Shown piece after piece: positions 58,395 through 64,000 of a DNA stretch of 64,000 nt; position 1 is the stretch's first letter; every line of letters begins with the position of its first letter. The DNA is from Bacteriovoracaceae bacterium (GTDB taxonomy: Bacteria > Bdellovibrionota > Bacteriovoracia > Bacteriovoracales > Bacteriovoracaceae): assembly GCA_947441615.1 (NCBI GenBank), contig CANEUH010000014.1, forward strand, positions 39,169 through 103,168. Reading direction: 5' to 3'. Under the pieces are notes generated by a model. The model searched no databases. It was not told the DNA's origin and saw nothing but the letters and a program-made list of their open reading frames with translations. The translations under genes and the position numbers were made by a program.

Positions 58395-59030
58395 CTAGGG
58401 ATATCCAAGCGTCGGATAACCCCGAACCCAAGCTTTTTGTTCGATTTCCCGCACCACGAAGTCGGCGACATCCACGCGATGAATCTTAAAACTCCCTCCT
58501 CCCATCCGACGATCTTTGACGAGATAGTCTCTGGATGGACCGTCCAGCAAATAGGTAGGACGAACGACCGTCCATTCCAAGTCCTGCGACTCCTCGAGAC
58601 TCGTCTCCATCTTAACCATATCGAGGTAATTGTTGATGAGGTAAGGGCGCAGCAGAGCCCGATAGAACCATGGCGATTTCTCGTCGAAATCTGTTCCGCC
58701 CGAAGACAAGACGAGGAGCCTCTTTATCTGAAGTTTTTTCATGGCTTGAATGAGGGCCCGCGCCGACTCGCTATAAAGAGTCGTTGGTTGGGCCGAGGCT
58801 TTCAAGCCACCCTGGCCTAAGGCCGACACGACTACATCGGCTCCTTGAAGCGCCTTCTCGACAGAAATGGGATCGGAGAAGTCGATCTTGCGCTTCTCGC
58901 ATCGTGGATCTTCGATCTCGATGGCGTCAGGTCGTCTCGCCACAGCAATCACACTCCATCCCTTGCGGATCACCTGATCGATAATGGCCTTTCCTGATGC
59001 TCCCGTAGCTCCAATCACTGCAATCTTCAT
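58395..59030 (-). CDS. NAD(P)-binding Rossmann-fold protein (atypical SDR)
   Basis: ATG 59030, directly after GGAGGAGAG, gives 211 residues. The N-terminus MKIAVIGATGASGKAI is the GxxGxxG dinucleotide loop of NmrA/atypical SDR proteins; SALGQGG and RLLVLSSGGTDFDE and WTVVRPTYLLDGP follow the family pattern of flavin-reductase/biliverdin-reductase-like members. The substrate is unknown. Its ATG overlaps the stop of the upstream gene by 4 nt, so the two are an operon. Confidence 0.85.
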   Translation of the reverse strand: MKIAVIGATGASGKAIIDQVIRKGWSVIAVARRPDAIEIEDPRCEKRKIDFSDPISVEKALQGADVVVSALGQGGLKASAQPTTLYSESARALIQAMKKLQIKRLLVLSSGGTDFDEKSPWFYRALLRPYLINNYLDMVKMETSLEESQDLEWTVVRPTYLLDGPSRDYLVKDRRMGGGSFKIHRVDVADFVVREIEQKAWVRGYPTLGYP

Positions 59031-59959
59031 ATTCTCTCTCCTCCGCAAGAAGGCCGCGGCGTTGTTTTCAGAAAATCAGAAAGAACATCTCGGGCCTGAG
59101 TCCACTTCATCGGATAGCGAGCGTTGTCGAGGCTGAGGAATTTTGGTTGCCCGCTGTACATGTTGTGCATGTACTGCATCCCCTGCCAAGGTGGGTAAAT
59201 CTCGCCCTTATCGGGAGTGAAGGTTTTGGTCATTTGAATGAGAACCTTGAAAATAGCCAGGCCTCCAGGCCGTAGCAGCCCGTAGGGTGTTCCCGTGAGT
59301 TCAGTCATAAGATTCTGCAGACGTCGAGCACTGAGTTCCTCGCCTGCGATCCGCAGGAAACGGGGAGTGTCTGGGTCCAGCGCCGCCTGGGCCGTGTACT
59401 TGGCTGTGTCCGAGATCGTCGTCCAGTCCATGAGCTGGTCAGGATCACCCCAGCACAGGATTCGGCGAAATTTGAACAGAATGAACGGCGCCGTGCCGGT
59501 CAGCATATCCATAAACGCACCATTAAGAATCGAGGTCGCCCGAATCGGAGCTTTTTCGAGACGCTCGCGAAACTCCTCTCGAAGATTCAAGTTGCGGTTG
59601 GATCCCGGAGGAAGCTTGGTGAAGTCGATCGCAAAATCGGAGGGAATGAATCGAGGCACTCCCGCGCGCACGGCCGCATCGAGCAAGGCGCTTTGGGTGG
59701 TGACAATCACATCGCGTAGGCCGGCTAAGGTGGAAACCACGACGCCTGCATCCCGTACGGCAGACGCCAAGGATTCAGGATTTGCGAAGTTCACGGATAC
59801 AATCTCGGCTCCCTGAACTCTCAGGGACTCTAGCCTGGGTGAGGAACCTCCTACACGGACTAGGGCACGGACGTGGGCACCTTTTTGTAAAAGTTCTCCG
59901 GCAACTCTGCCTCCAAGATCTCCAGTAGCTCCTGCAATGACAATAACTTTTTCGGACAC
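59027..59959 (-). CDS. NmrA-family NAD(P)-binding protein
   Basis: GTG 59959 with AGGAGG 9 nt upstream gives 310 residues. KVIVIAGATGDLGGRVAGELLQKGAHVRALVR is the dinucleotide site; GVPRFIPSDFAIDFTKLP is typical of NmrA/isoflavone-reductase-like proteins, where the SDF serine/aspartate region shapes the pocket. Function may be redox sensing or quinone/carbonyl reduction. It is divergent from a TetR regulator, the usual layout for a regulated enzyme cassette. GC content is well above the core genome here. Confidence 0.86.
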   Translation of the reverse strand: MSEKVIVIAGATGDLGGRVAGELLQKGAHVRALVRVGGSSPRLESLRVQGAEIVSVNFANPESLASAVRDAGVVVSTLAGLRDVIVTTQSALLDAAVRAGVPRFIPSDFAIDFTKLPPGSNRNLNLREEFRERLEKAPIRATSILNGAFMDMLTGTAPFILFKFRRILCWGDPDQLMDWTTISDTAKYTAQAALDPDTPRFLRIAGEELSARRLQNLMTELTGTPYGLLRPGGLAIFKVLIQMTKTFTPDKGEIYPPWQGMQYMHNMYSGQPKFLSLDNARYPMKWTQARDVLSDFLKTTPRPSCGGERI

Positions 59960-60012
59960 AGCTTTGACCCTCCTCAAGACAACTGAACTGCAAATTTATT
60001 TTTAAAGATTAA

Positions 60013-60030
60013 ACTGGACCAGTCAGTCCA
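60013..60030. promoter_or_regulatory. candidate TetR operator
   Basis: ACTGGACCAGT (60013-60023) is an 11-bp palindrome, and TGGAC (60015-60019) with GTCCA (60026-60030) forms a second inverted pair with a 6-bp spacer. It lies in the 92-bp divergent gap, just upstream of a TATATG-like -10 for the TetR gene, so binding could repress both genes. Confidence 0.6.
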
Positions 60031-60051
60031 ATCAAGATACTTTTATATGCT

Positions 60052-60678
60052 ATGACATCAACAACTAAAGTTGACTGGCTTGAAGATAGGGAGATGCCCT
60101 TTCCTCGTGGTTACAGGGCACCTAATACAAAAGAACGAATTCTCGTATCCGCTCTGCGGCTCATTTCGGAGCGTGGATCCGATGGTTTCTCGTTAAACGA
60201 AGTACTGCGTAAGGCTCGAGTTTCGAAGAGCTCGTTTTTCCATCATTTCCGTGACGCAGATGCGCTGTGTCTGGACTGCTTTGAGAGGTGCAAACCCCTT
60301 GTTGAGCCGGAGCTCAAAGCTGCGAACTACCCGTCCGTCGAAAAATTGCTGTTGGAATTCGGAAAAGAGACAGAGGCGCGTACGACTTCGCGACGTTTCT
60401 TTCGCCTGATCATGTTTTTCGGACAACGTGCTATGAGTGACGTCCGTTTTCGACAGGTCCAAGTTGAGCTCACGGAACTCTACCAACAATCACTTGCCAA
60501 TTTGATTCTCGAAATCGAGCCTGATTTGAGGAAGGACTCAGTTCTTGAGGCAGTTGGGTTTCTACTGATTGTTAGTCAAGGTGTTGCTAGCCACCGTGTC
60601 CTCTTCGAGGATCGGGAGCGCATGTTGCGCATCTGGCCCCATGCTGTTAGAGCCGCGTTAAGCATTATGCGCAGTTGA
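60052..60678 (+). CDS. TetR-family transcriptional regulator
   Basis: The 208-residue protein has a TetR N-terminal helix-turn-helix (KERILVSALRLISERGSDGFSLNEVLRKARVSKSSFFHHFRDADALCLDCFE) and a helical ligand domain. It is divergent from the two NAD(P)-binding genes, and a palindrome lies between, so it probably represses that pair and itself in response to an unknown ligand. Confidence 0.9.
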   Translation: MTSTTKVDWLEDREMPFPRGYRAPNTKERILVSALRLISERGSDGFSLNEVLRKARVSKSSFFHHFRDADALCLDCFERCKPLVEPELKAANYPSVEKLLLEFGKETEARTTSRRFFRLIMFFGQRAMSDVRFRQVQVELTELYQQSLANLILEIEPDLRKDSVLEAVGFLLIVSQGVASHRVLFEDRERMLRIWPHAVRAALSIMRS

Positions 60679-60728
60679 GGTTACATAAAGAAGCCAATCC
60701 TAAAAACTAGCTCGATGCGGCGCTATGT

Positions 60729-60760
60729 CCTAGCCTTTCGAAACGAGTCTCGAAAAGCTA
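60729..60760. other. hairpin in the gap after the TetR gene
   Basis: CTAGC...TTTCGA pairs with TCGAAA...GCTAG with one mismatch. There is no T run after it on the plus strand. The rest of 60679-60823 holds nothing recognised. Confidence 0.4.
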
Positions 60761-60823
60761 GGTCTCCCGTTTCCCTAATTGGCCCAACGACCCAGGCCGA
60801 AGGCCGGTCGGCGGGAGCATCAT

Positions 60824-61015
60824 TTAAACCGTCGAGCCTCTTCGGGGGAACACGGAAATGGGGCGCCAGTCGATGCACAAAACATCAATCGCCTTTCTCT
60901 GAATCATCTTCACGCACTGACGAGAGTGGCAGTTCCCAAAATCCTTCATGCTGATCTCAAGCTCCGATAGGGCCGATATCAGCATTGCCGATAGTAATAG
61001 TTTGTACATAGTCAT
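60824..61015 (-). CDS. hypothetical small exported protein
   Basis: ATG 61015 is preceded by GGAGGC and encodes 63 residues. The first 16 resemble a short signal peptide (MYKLLLSAMLISALSE), and the remainder has three cysteines (GNCHSRQC...VLCIDW). No family was recognised. It overlaps the end of the preceding HTH frame by 59 nt, so one of the two may not be real. Confidence 0.42.
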   Translation of the reverse strand: MTMYKLLLSAMLISALSELEISMKDFGNCHSRQCVKMIQRKAIDVLCIDWRPISVFPRRGSTV

Positions 61016-61205
61016 GCCTCCAGTTTCTCGCATTGAGGCGCTTGAGCCTCGCGACGATATTTGTTCTCGGCATGTCGAAATGGCCTGCGAGCTTTCGCAG
61101 CGTCCATCCCTTTTGAAACCTTAAGAGTGCCAGCTCGTTTAGGTCTATCTCAGGCCGAAACCATTGTGCCGTGTAGTTTTTCACGGTCACTGTTGGTTCG
61201 ACCAC
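60957..61205 (-). CDS. small helix-turn-helix protein
   Basis: The frame reads EIDLNELALLRFQKGWTLRKLAGHFDMPRTNIVARLKRLNARNW, a convincing helix-turn-helix of the kind found in recombinases and small regulators. The start is uncertain: the frame is open from 61295 through the large hairpin, and GTG 61205 is a reasonable choice (82 residues). It lies between the integrase remnant and the small exported ORF on the same strand and may be an excisionase-like protein. Confidence 0.45.
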   Translation of the reverse strand: MVEPTVTVKNYTAQWFRPEIDLNELALLRFQKGWTLRKLAGHFDMPRTNIVARLKRLNARNWRHDYVQTITIGNADIGPIGA

Positions 61206-61217
61206 TCTGACACCGCC

Positions 61218-61270
61218 TCCACCATAAAAAACCGAGGTGCCCACAGGGTACTTCGGTTTTTTATGGTGGA
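61218..61270. terminator. 25-bp hairpin, probable bidirectional terminator
   Basis: The arms at 61218-61242 and 61246-61270 match at 23 of 25 positions, and the two differences still allow G-U pairs in RNA; the loop is only ACA. Each arm contains A6 or T6 next to CCGAGGT/ACTTCGG, so either strand ends in a T run after a GC stem. The stem extends 8 bp beyond the T run (TCCACCAT), which is unusual for a simple terminator. Confidence 0.7.
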
Positions 61271-61273
61271 TTC

Positions 61274-61339
61274 GGATTCGAATCCAAAAAAGCATTTAAC
61301 ACTCAACAAGTTAACAATTTGTGGGGCAGAAGTGGGGCA
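61274..61339. repeat. palindrome and direct repeats beside the integrase
   Basis: GGATTCGAATCC (61274-61285) is a perfect 12-bp palindrome. GTGGGGCA occurs twice (61321-61328 and 61332-61339) as an 11-bp-period direct repeat. Such short repeats next to a tyrosine integrase gene often are arm-type sites of an attachment region; that role is inferred. Confidence 0.5.
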
Positions 61340-61386
61340 AATCCCGCTAACGCACACTAACGATACGTAACAAATATCCATCGAGT

Positions 61387-62022
61387 TCAACCTCTCGGTC
61401 GGAACACGACGACATTCGCTACGATCTCCTCGGGAGGGAGAACAGAGAGTTTCTCTGTAGCTCCTGCGACTTCAACACCAGCAAGCCTAATGTATCGCTG
61501 CATAGTCTTTAAGTCTTTCCAGCCAGCGATCTTCATAACGATTGGTGCCGATACTCCTTGCCTCAAAAGTTGAGTCCCGAAGCATGCACGCAGCGTATGA
61601 AATCGAATGGAAGGAAGCCCCGTCTCTAGGCAGAAGGTTCGAAGAACTGCGGCCTGAATTCCGTGATCCCATCGGCTCAGCCGAGGAAGCACATAGTTCT
61701 GACTGCCAGTAATCGACTTCAGTTCTTGAAGAAGCCTCACACAGTCCTGGCTCATTGGAACATCTCTCCAATAGCCAGCTTTCGTTGAGCTGATTTCCTT
61801 CTTCCTGCAATTAAAGGCTCGGGCAACGGTGATGAGTTTTTGCTCCCAGTCGATGTCCGACCACTGGAGCGCAAACAGCTCACCATTTCTCATCCCGGTT
61901 AGTAGTGCGAGTGCCCACACGTGCCGCCATTCGTGCTTATGAGCAAATGCAAGTTCAACGAGTTTTCTGATCTCCCCGATGGTGAGGATTGACCTGCCCG
62001 GATCAAACTGGTCCAACTTGAA
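61387..62022 (-). pseudogene. tyrosine recombinase/integrase, 5'-truncated by an IS
   Basis: About 210 residues of the catalytic domain remain, with the active-site set visible: Arg in TGMRNGELFAL, His-x-x-Arg in FHTLRACFGTQLL, and Tyr in GWKDLKTMQRYIRLAG. The N-terminal DNA-binding domain is missing because the frame runs into the IS3 element at about 62023. It is likely inactive. Its original N-terminal part was not found on the far side of the IS. It would have been the integrase of an island inserted near here. Confidence 0.85.
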
Positions 62023-62052
62023 TGTTGGGTTGGACCGTCATAGGGAGGTCCA

Positions 62053-62331
62053 ATGCCCAGGAAACGTCATCAACCCGAAGAGATCATTCAGCATCTTCGC
62101 ACCGTCGAGATCGAGCAGAGCAAGGGCCTGAGCTTAGAGGAGATCGCCCGCAAGATCGGCGTGACAACCGTCACCTTGGCCCGCTGGCGGCACGAGTATG
62201 GCGGTCTCAAGGTCGACCAAGCGAGGCGCCTGAAGGAGCTCGAGCAGGAAAATGCCCGCCTCAAGAAGATCGTTGCCAACCAGGCCATCGACATCGACAT
62301 TTTAAAGATTGCCGCCTCGGGAAACTTCTAA
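62053..62331 (+). CDS. IS3-family transposase OrfA
   Basis: The 92 residues contain an N-terminal helix-turn-helix (EEIIQHLRTVEIEQSKGLSLEEIARKIGVTTVTLARWRHEYGG) and a leucine-zipper helix (RLKELEQENARLKKIVANQAIDIDILK), the standard OrfA layout. AGGGAGG lies upstream of the ATG. The slippery site is near its end. Confidence 0.9.
   Translation: MPRKRHQPEEIIQHLRTVEIEQSKGLSLEEIARKIGVTTVTLARWRHEYGGLKVDQARRLKELEQENARLKKIVANQAIDIDILKIAASGNF
62301..62307 (+). other. programmed -1 frameshift site TTTAAAG
   Basis: T TTA AAG fits the X XXY YYZ pattern in phase with OrfA codons. Slippage leads into the OrfB frame, which stays open to 63179. Confidence 0.7.
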
Positions 62332-63179
62332 GCCCGGCGCGTAGGAGAGAGTGTGTCGGAGCTGCGCGGACGCGGCTTCAGGTCTCCGAACGTCGGGCAT
62401 GCCGAGTCTTGGGACAGCTTCGCAGCACCCAGCGATATGTGCAGACTCAAGATTCTGATCATACGAAGCTCCGGACACGAATTTTAGAGATAGCCAAAGA
62501 GTACGGTCGTTATGGTTACCGTCAGGTCACGAGGCTCCTGAATCTCGAGGGCTGGAACGTCGGCCATGACCGGGTCTACACCATCTGGCGTGAGGAGGGC
62601 CTGCAAGTCCCTCAAAAACAGCCAAAACGAGCGCGCCTTTGGCTCACGGACGGCTCGTGCATTCGGCTTAGGCCCGAGCGTCGCAACCATGTCTGGTCAT
62701 ATGATTTCGTCGCAGACCGGACGCATGATGGACGTCCCATCAAGATCTTCAATGTGATCGACGAGTTCACTCGCGAGTGCCTGGCATCGGTGGCCATGCG
62801 CCGCATTCGCTCGCAAGAGGTGATTCTGCTCCTGGCTGATCTGATGATTGAGCACGGATGCCACACTCATGTGAGGTCAGACAACGGGCCCGAGTTCATC
62901 GCCAAGAACCTCATGAGGTGGTTCAAGCAGCTCGAGGTCCAGCCGCTATTCATTGAGCCCGGCTCGCCCTGGGAGAATGGCTACTGCGAGTCGTTTAACG
63001 GCAAGATGAGGTATGAGCTCCTCGACGGAGAAATCTTCTTCAGCCTCAAGGAAGCTCAAGTTGTGATCGAAAACTGGCGACAACACTACAACAAGGTTCG
63101 GCCGCACAGCAGCCTTGGGGGTCGGCCACCCGCCCCGGAGACGAAACAGCCTGATCTCAAGGTCCTGGCTGCCTCGTGA
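62308..63179 (+). CDS. IS3-family transposase OrfB (DDE catalytic part)
   Basis: The part after the frameshift reads RRRECVGAARTRLQVSERRACRVLGQLRSTQRY, then the HTH_21-like AKEYGRYGYRQVTRLLNLEGWNVGHDRVYTIWREEGLQVP. The catalytic core shows Asp in VWSYDFVADRTHDG, Asp in HVRSDNGPEFIAKN and Glu in WENGYCESFNGKMRYELL. The frame is formally open from 62022, but the stretch before the slip site is an overlap of OrfA and is not meaningful. All catalytic residues are present. Confidence 0.9.
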
Positions 63180-63231
63180 TCGAACATTGGGAGTGGTAGC
63201 AAAACTTCCGGCTGGTCAGGGACTTACCCAC

Positions 63232-63750
63232 TTTTGCCTCTGACCTATAGTGCTGTGCTTAAATCAGCGGTTGTGGCGTTTCGCTCCTGTGCTTTTGGTC
63301 TTCGTTAGCCACTGGAGCCACTCGTAGCAATTCTCATGCGGCGGCGCATTTAAGCCGTTGACCCCGAGCCCTGTCGTCTCTCTATGAGCCTAAGCTTGGT
63401 TCTTGCAGTATTTTACGATCCACCCGAGCTCTGTACCCAATTTTCAAATTGAAAGCACTTACTAACTTACTTTAAAGGTTAGGATTGTTCAGAATTTTTA
63501 AAATAATTGATTGGCTGACGCCAAATGGATCAACTTTATTAAGAATCCCGCAACACAGGGTAATTCCTTGCCTTGGGCGAATAAAAAAATGCTGTGGACA
63601 CAACTGCGAACAGAAATGGATGTTAATTTACATGAAGTTGGATCTGCTCTTTAAAGTCCCTTGTGCTTAACCATAAATTAACGTGGACTTTTTTCAGTTT
63701 GGAATTGCAATTATCTGGGTTCTTTTGCATAAAAGTTAAACTCCCTGATT
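63232..63750. other. gene-free stretch with a change of base composition
   Basis: No convincing gene is present. 63232-63470 is GC-rich; on the minus strand a 45-codon frame ending at 63264 reads GVNGLNAPPHENCYEWLQWLTKTKSTGAK, protein-like but without a start. GGTCAG and CTGACC (63214-63255) form a short inverted pair. From about 63470 the sequence turns AT-rich again, which may mark the end of the foreign segment. A 61-codon plus-strand frame at 63485-63670 looks random. Confidence 0.5.
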
Positions 63751-64000
63751 TCATATATTGACCATATTCCCGCTCTTATCGAAATAGGTCGAATTTAAGA
63801 ACCCACACTGCTGCATGATTTTAAGCTTTAAATAGCCCGGATTTTTATATTCATAGCCGCGTCTTAAAAGAGTTTTGATGACATTATTCATGCCTTCAGA
63901 AATTGATGTGGTGACCTTACATCGGAAGTAGTTCTTAACGATCTCCCAGCTTTCCATAATGTTCATGTGCCACTTCAAAAGATGTCCAAATTCAAGCTTA
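63751..64000 (-). CDS. ISL3-family transposase, C-terminal part (cut by window edge)
   Basis: The minus-strand frame is open to the right edge, so only the last 82 or so residues are seen. WEIVKNYFRCKVTTSISEGMNNVIKTLLRRGYEYKNPGYLKLKIMQQCGF is the conserved end of DDE_Tnp_ISL3 transposases, containing the final acidic residue region SEGMNN. It is AT-rich like the host. Whether it is a full gene depends on sequence beyond the window. Confidence 0.85.
   Translation of the reverse strand, partial: KLEFGHLLKWHMNIMESWEIVKNYFRCKVTTSISEGMNNVIKTLLRRGYEYKNPGYLKLKIMQQCGFLNSTYFDKSGNMVNI

Larger units (their letters stand above)
62023..63231 (+). mobile_element. GC-rich IS3-family element (IS407-like)
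   Basis: OrfA and OrfB in -1 relation form a complete IS3-type transposase. The left end appears to be TGTTGGGTTGGACC (62023-62036), and the reverse of GGGACTTACCCAC (63219-63231) resembles it, so the ends are approximate. No clear target duplication was identified. Base composition is far more GC-rich than the host core, so it came from another lineage. It truncates the integrase gene. Confidence 0.8.

Noticed and set aside
61200..61230. On the minus strand GGAGGCGGTGTCAGAGTGG looks like the 5' end of a tRNA-Ser.
   Set aside because: The D stem does not close, the acceptor has no partner, and no T arm or CCA end is found at the right distance.
62022..62300. Long plus-strand frame upstream of the OrfB frameshift point.
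   Set aside because: It is the out-of-frame shadow of OrfA in GC-rich DNA; its Arg/Gly/Pro-rich translation has no protein character, and OrfA explains the region.
63485..63670. A 61-codon plus-strand frame in the right-hand gap.
   Set aside because: No ribosome binding site, mixed Cys/Trp/His-rich translation and no recognisable motif.
56196..64000. Direct repeat of the tRNA-Ser(GGA) 3' end marking an island boundary.
   Set aside because: I looked for the TCCCACCATCTCCGCCA segment downstream and did not find it; the boundary may lie beyond the window.

Overview
The window is a replication-origin neighbourhood of an AT-rich bacterial chromosome followed by a transferred segment. The order mnmE-yidC-yidD-rnpA-rpmH on the minus strand, then dnaA, dnaN, recF, gyrB and gyrA on the plus strand, is the classic oriC block, and a perfect parS palindrome lies just beyond mnmE. 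The host looks like a Gram-negative with an outer membrane: SurA/PpiC chaperones, a TolC-type channel, lipoproteins, an HME-type RND pump and a sigma-54 activator. Gene style suggests Bdellovibrionota (Bacteriovorax-like), but this is an impression, not something proved here.

Layout. 1-3.7 kb: tRNA modification and membrane insertion genes. 3.8-13.1 kb: replication genes with the likely origin between dnaA and dnaN. 13.1-15.5 kb: a TPR lipoprotein, then an F0-only ATP synthase cluster. 15.6-17.0 kb: an IS3-type insertion sequence that split the shared atpE/uvrA terminator in its loop. 17.0-26.0 kb (minus): uvrA, pdxA, two periplasmic prolyl-isomerase-type chaperones and mfd, so two nucleotide-excision-repair genes flank this block. 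26.1-33.8 kb: all seven membrane-arm subunits of complex I (nuoAHJKLMN) and none of the peripheral-arm subunits. 33.8-40.6 kb: a large GYF/TPR membrane protein, serS followed by two tRNA-Ser genes, a secreted zinc peptidase and tRNA-Arg(ACG). 40.6-45.8 kb: an RND/TolC pair with no visible adaptor. 45.9-48.7 kb: a sigma-54 promoter driving two very small genes, and an NtrC-type regulator. 48.8-56.0 kb: pdxH, polyprenyl-phosphate sugar genes, a PilZ-like protein, tadA and GT-C enzymes.

From tRNA-Ser(GGA) at 56.1 kb the base composition rises and the content changes to accessory genes: 11-bp iterons, two strong hairpins around a 55-residue ORF, a serine recombinase, a SecD-head-like lipoprotein, a two-gene NAD(P)-binding cassette divergent from a TetR regulator, a 25-bp hairpin, repeats beside a tyrosine integrase remnant, a GC-rich IS3 element that cut that integrase, and at the right edge the end of an ISL3 transposase. 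This reads as a composite genomic island beside a tRNA gene.

Functional links inside the window: TadA makes inosine in the tRNA-Arg(ACG) found here; SerRS sits with its substrates; PdxA and PdxH both belong to vitamin B6 synthesis; the polyprenyl-phosphate glycosyltransferase, the GT-C enzymes and the PAP2 phosphatase fit one lipid-linked sugar route. No rRNA genes and no CRISPR array were seen.
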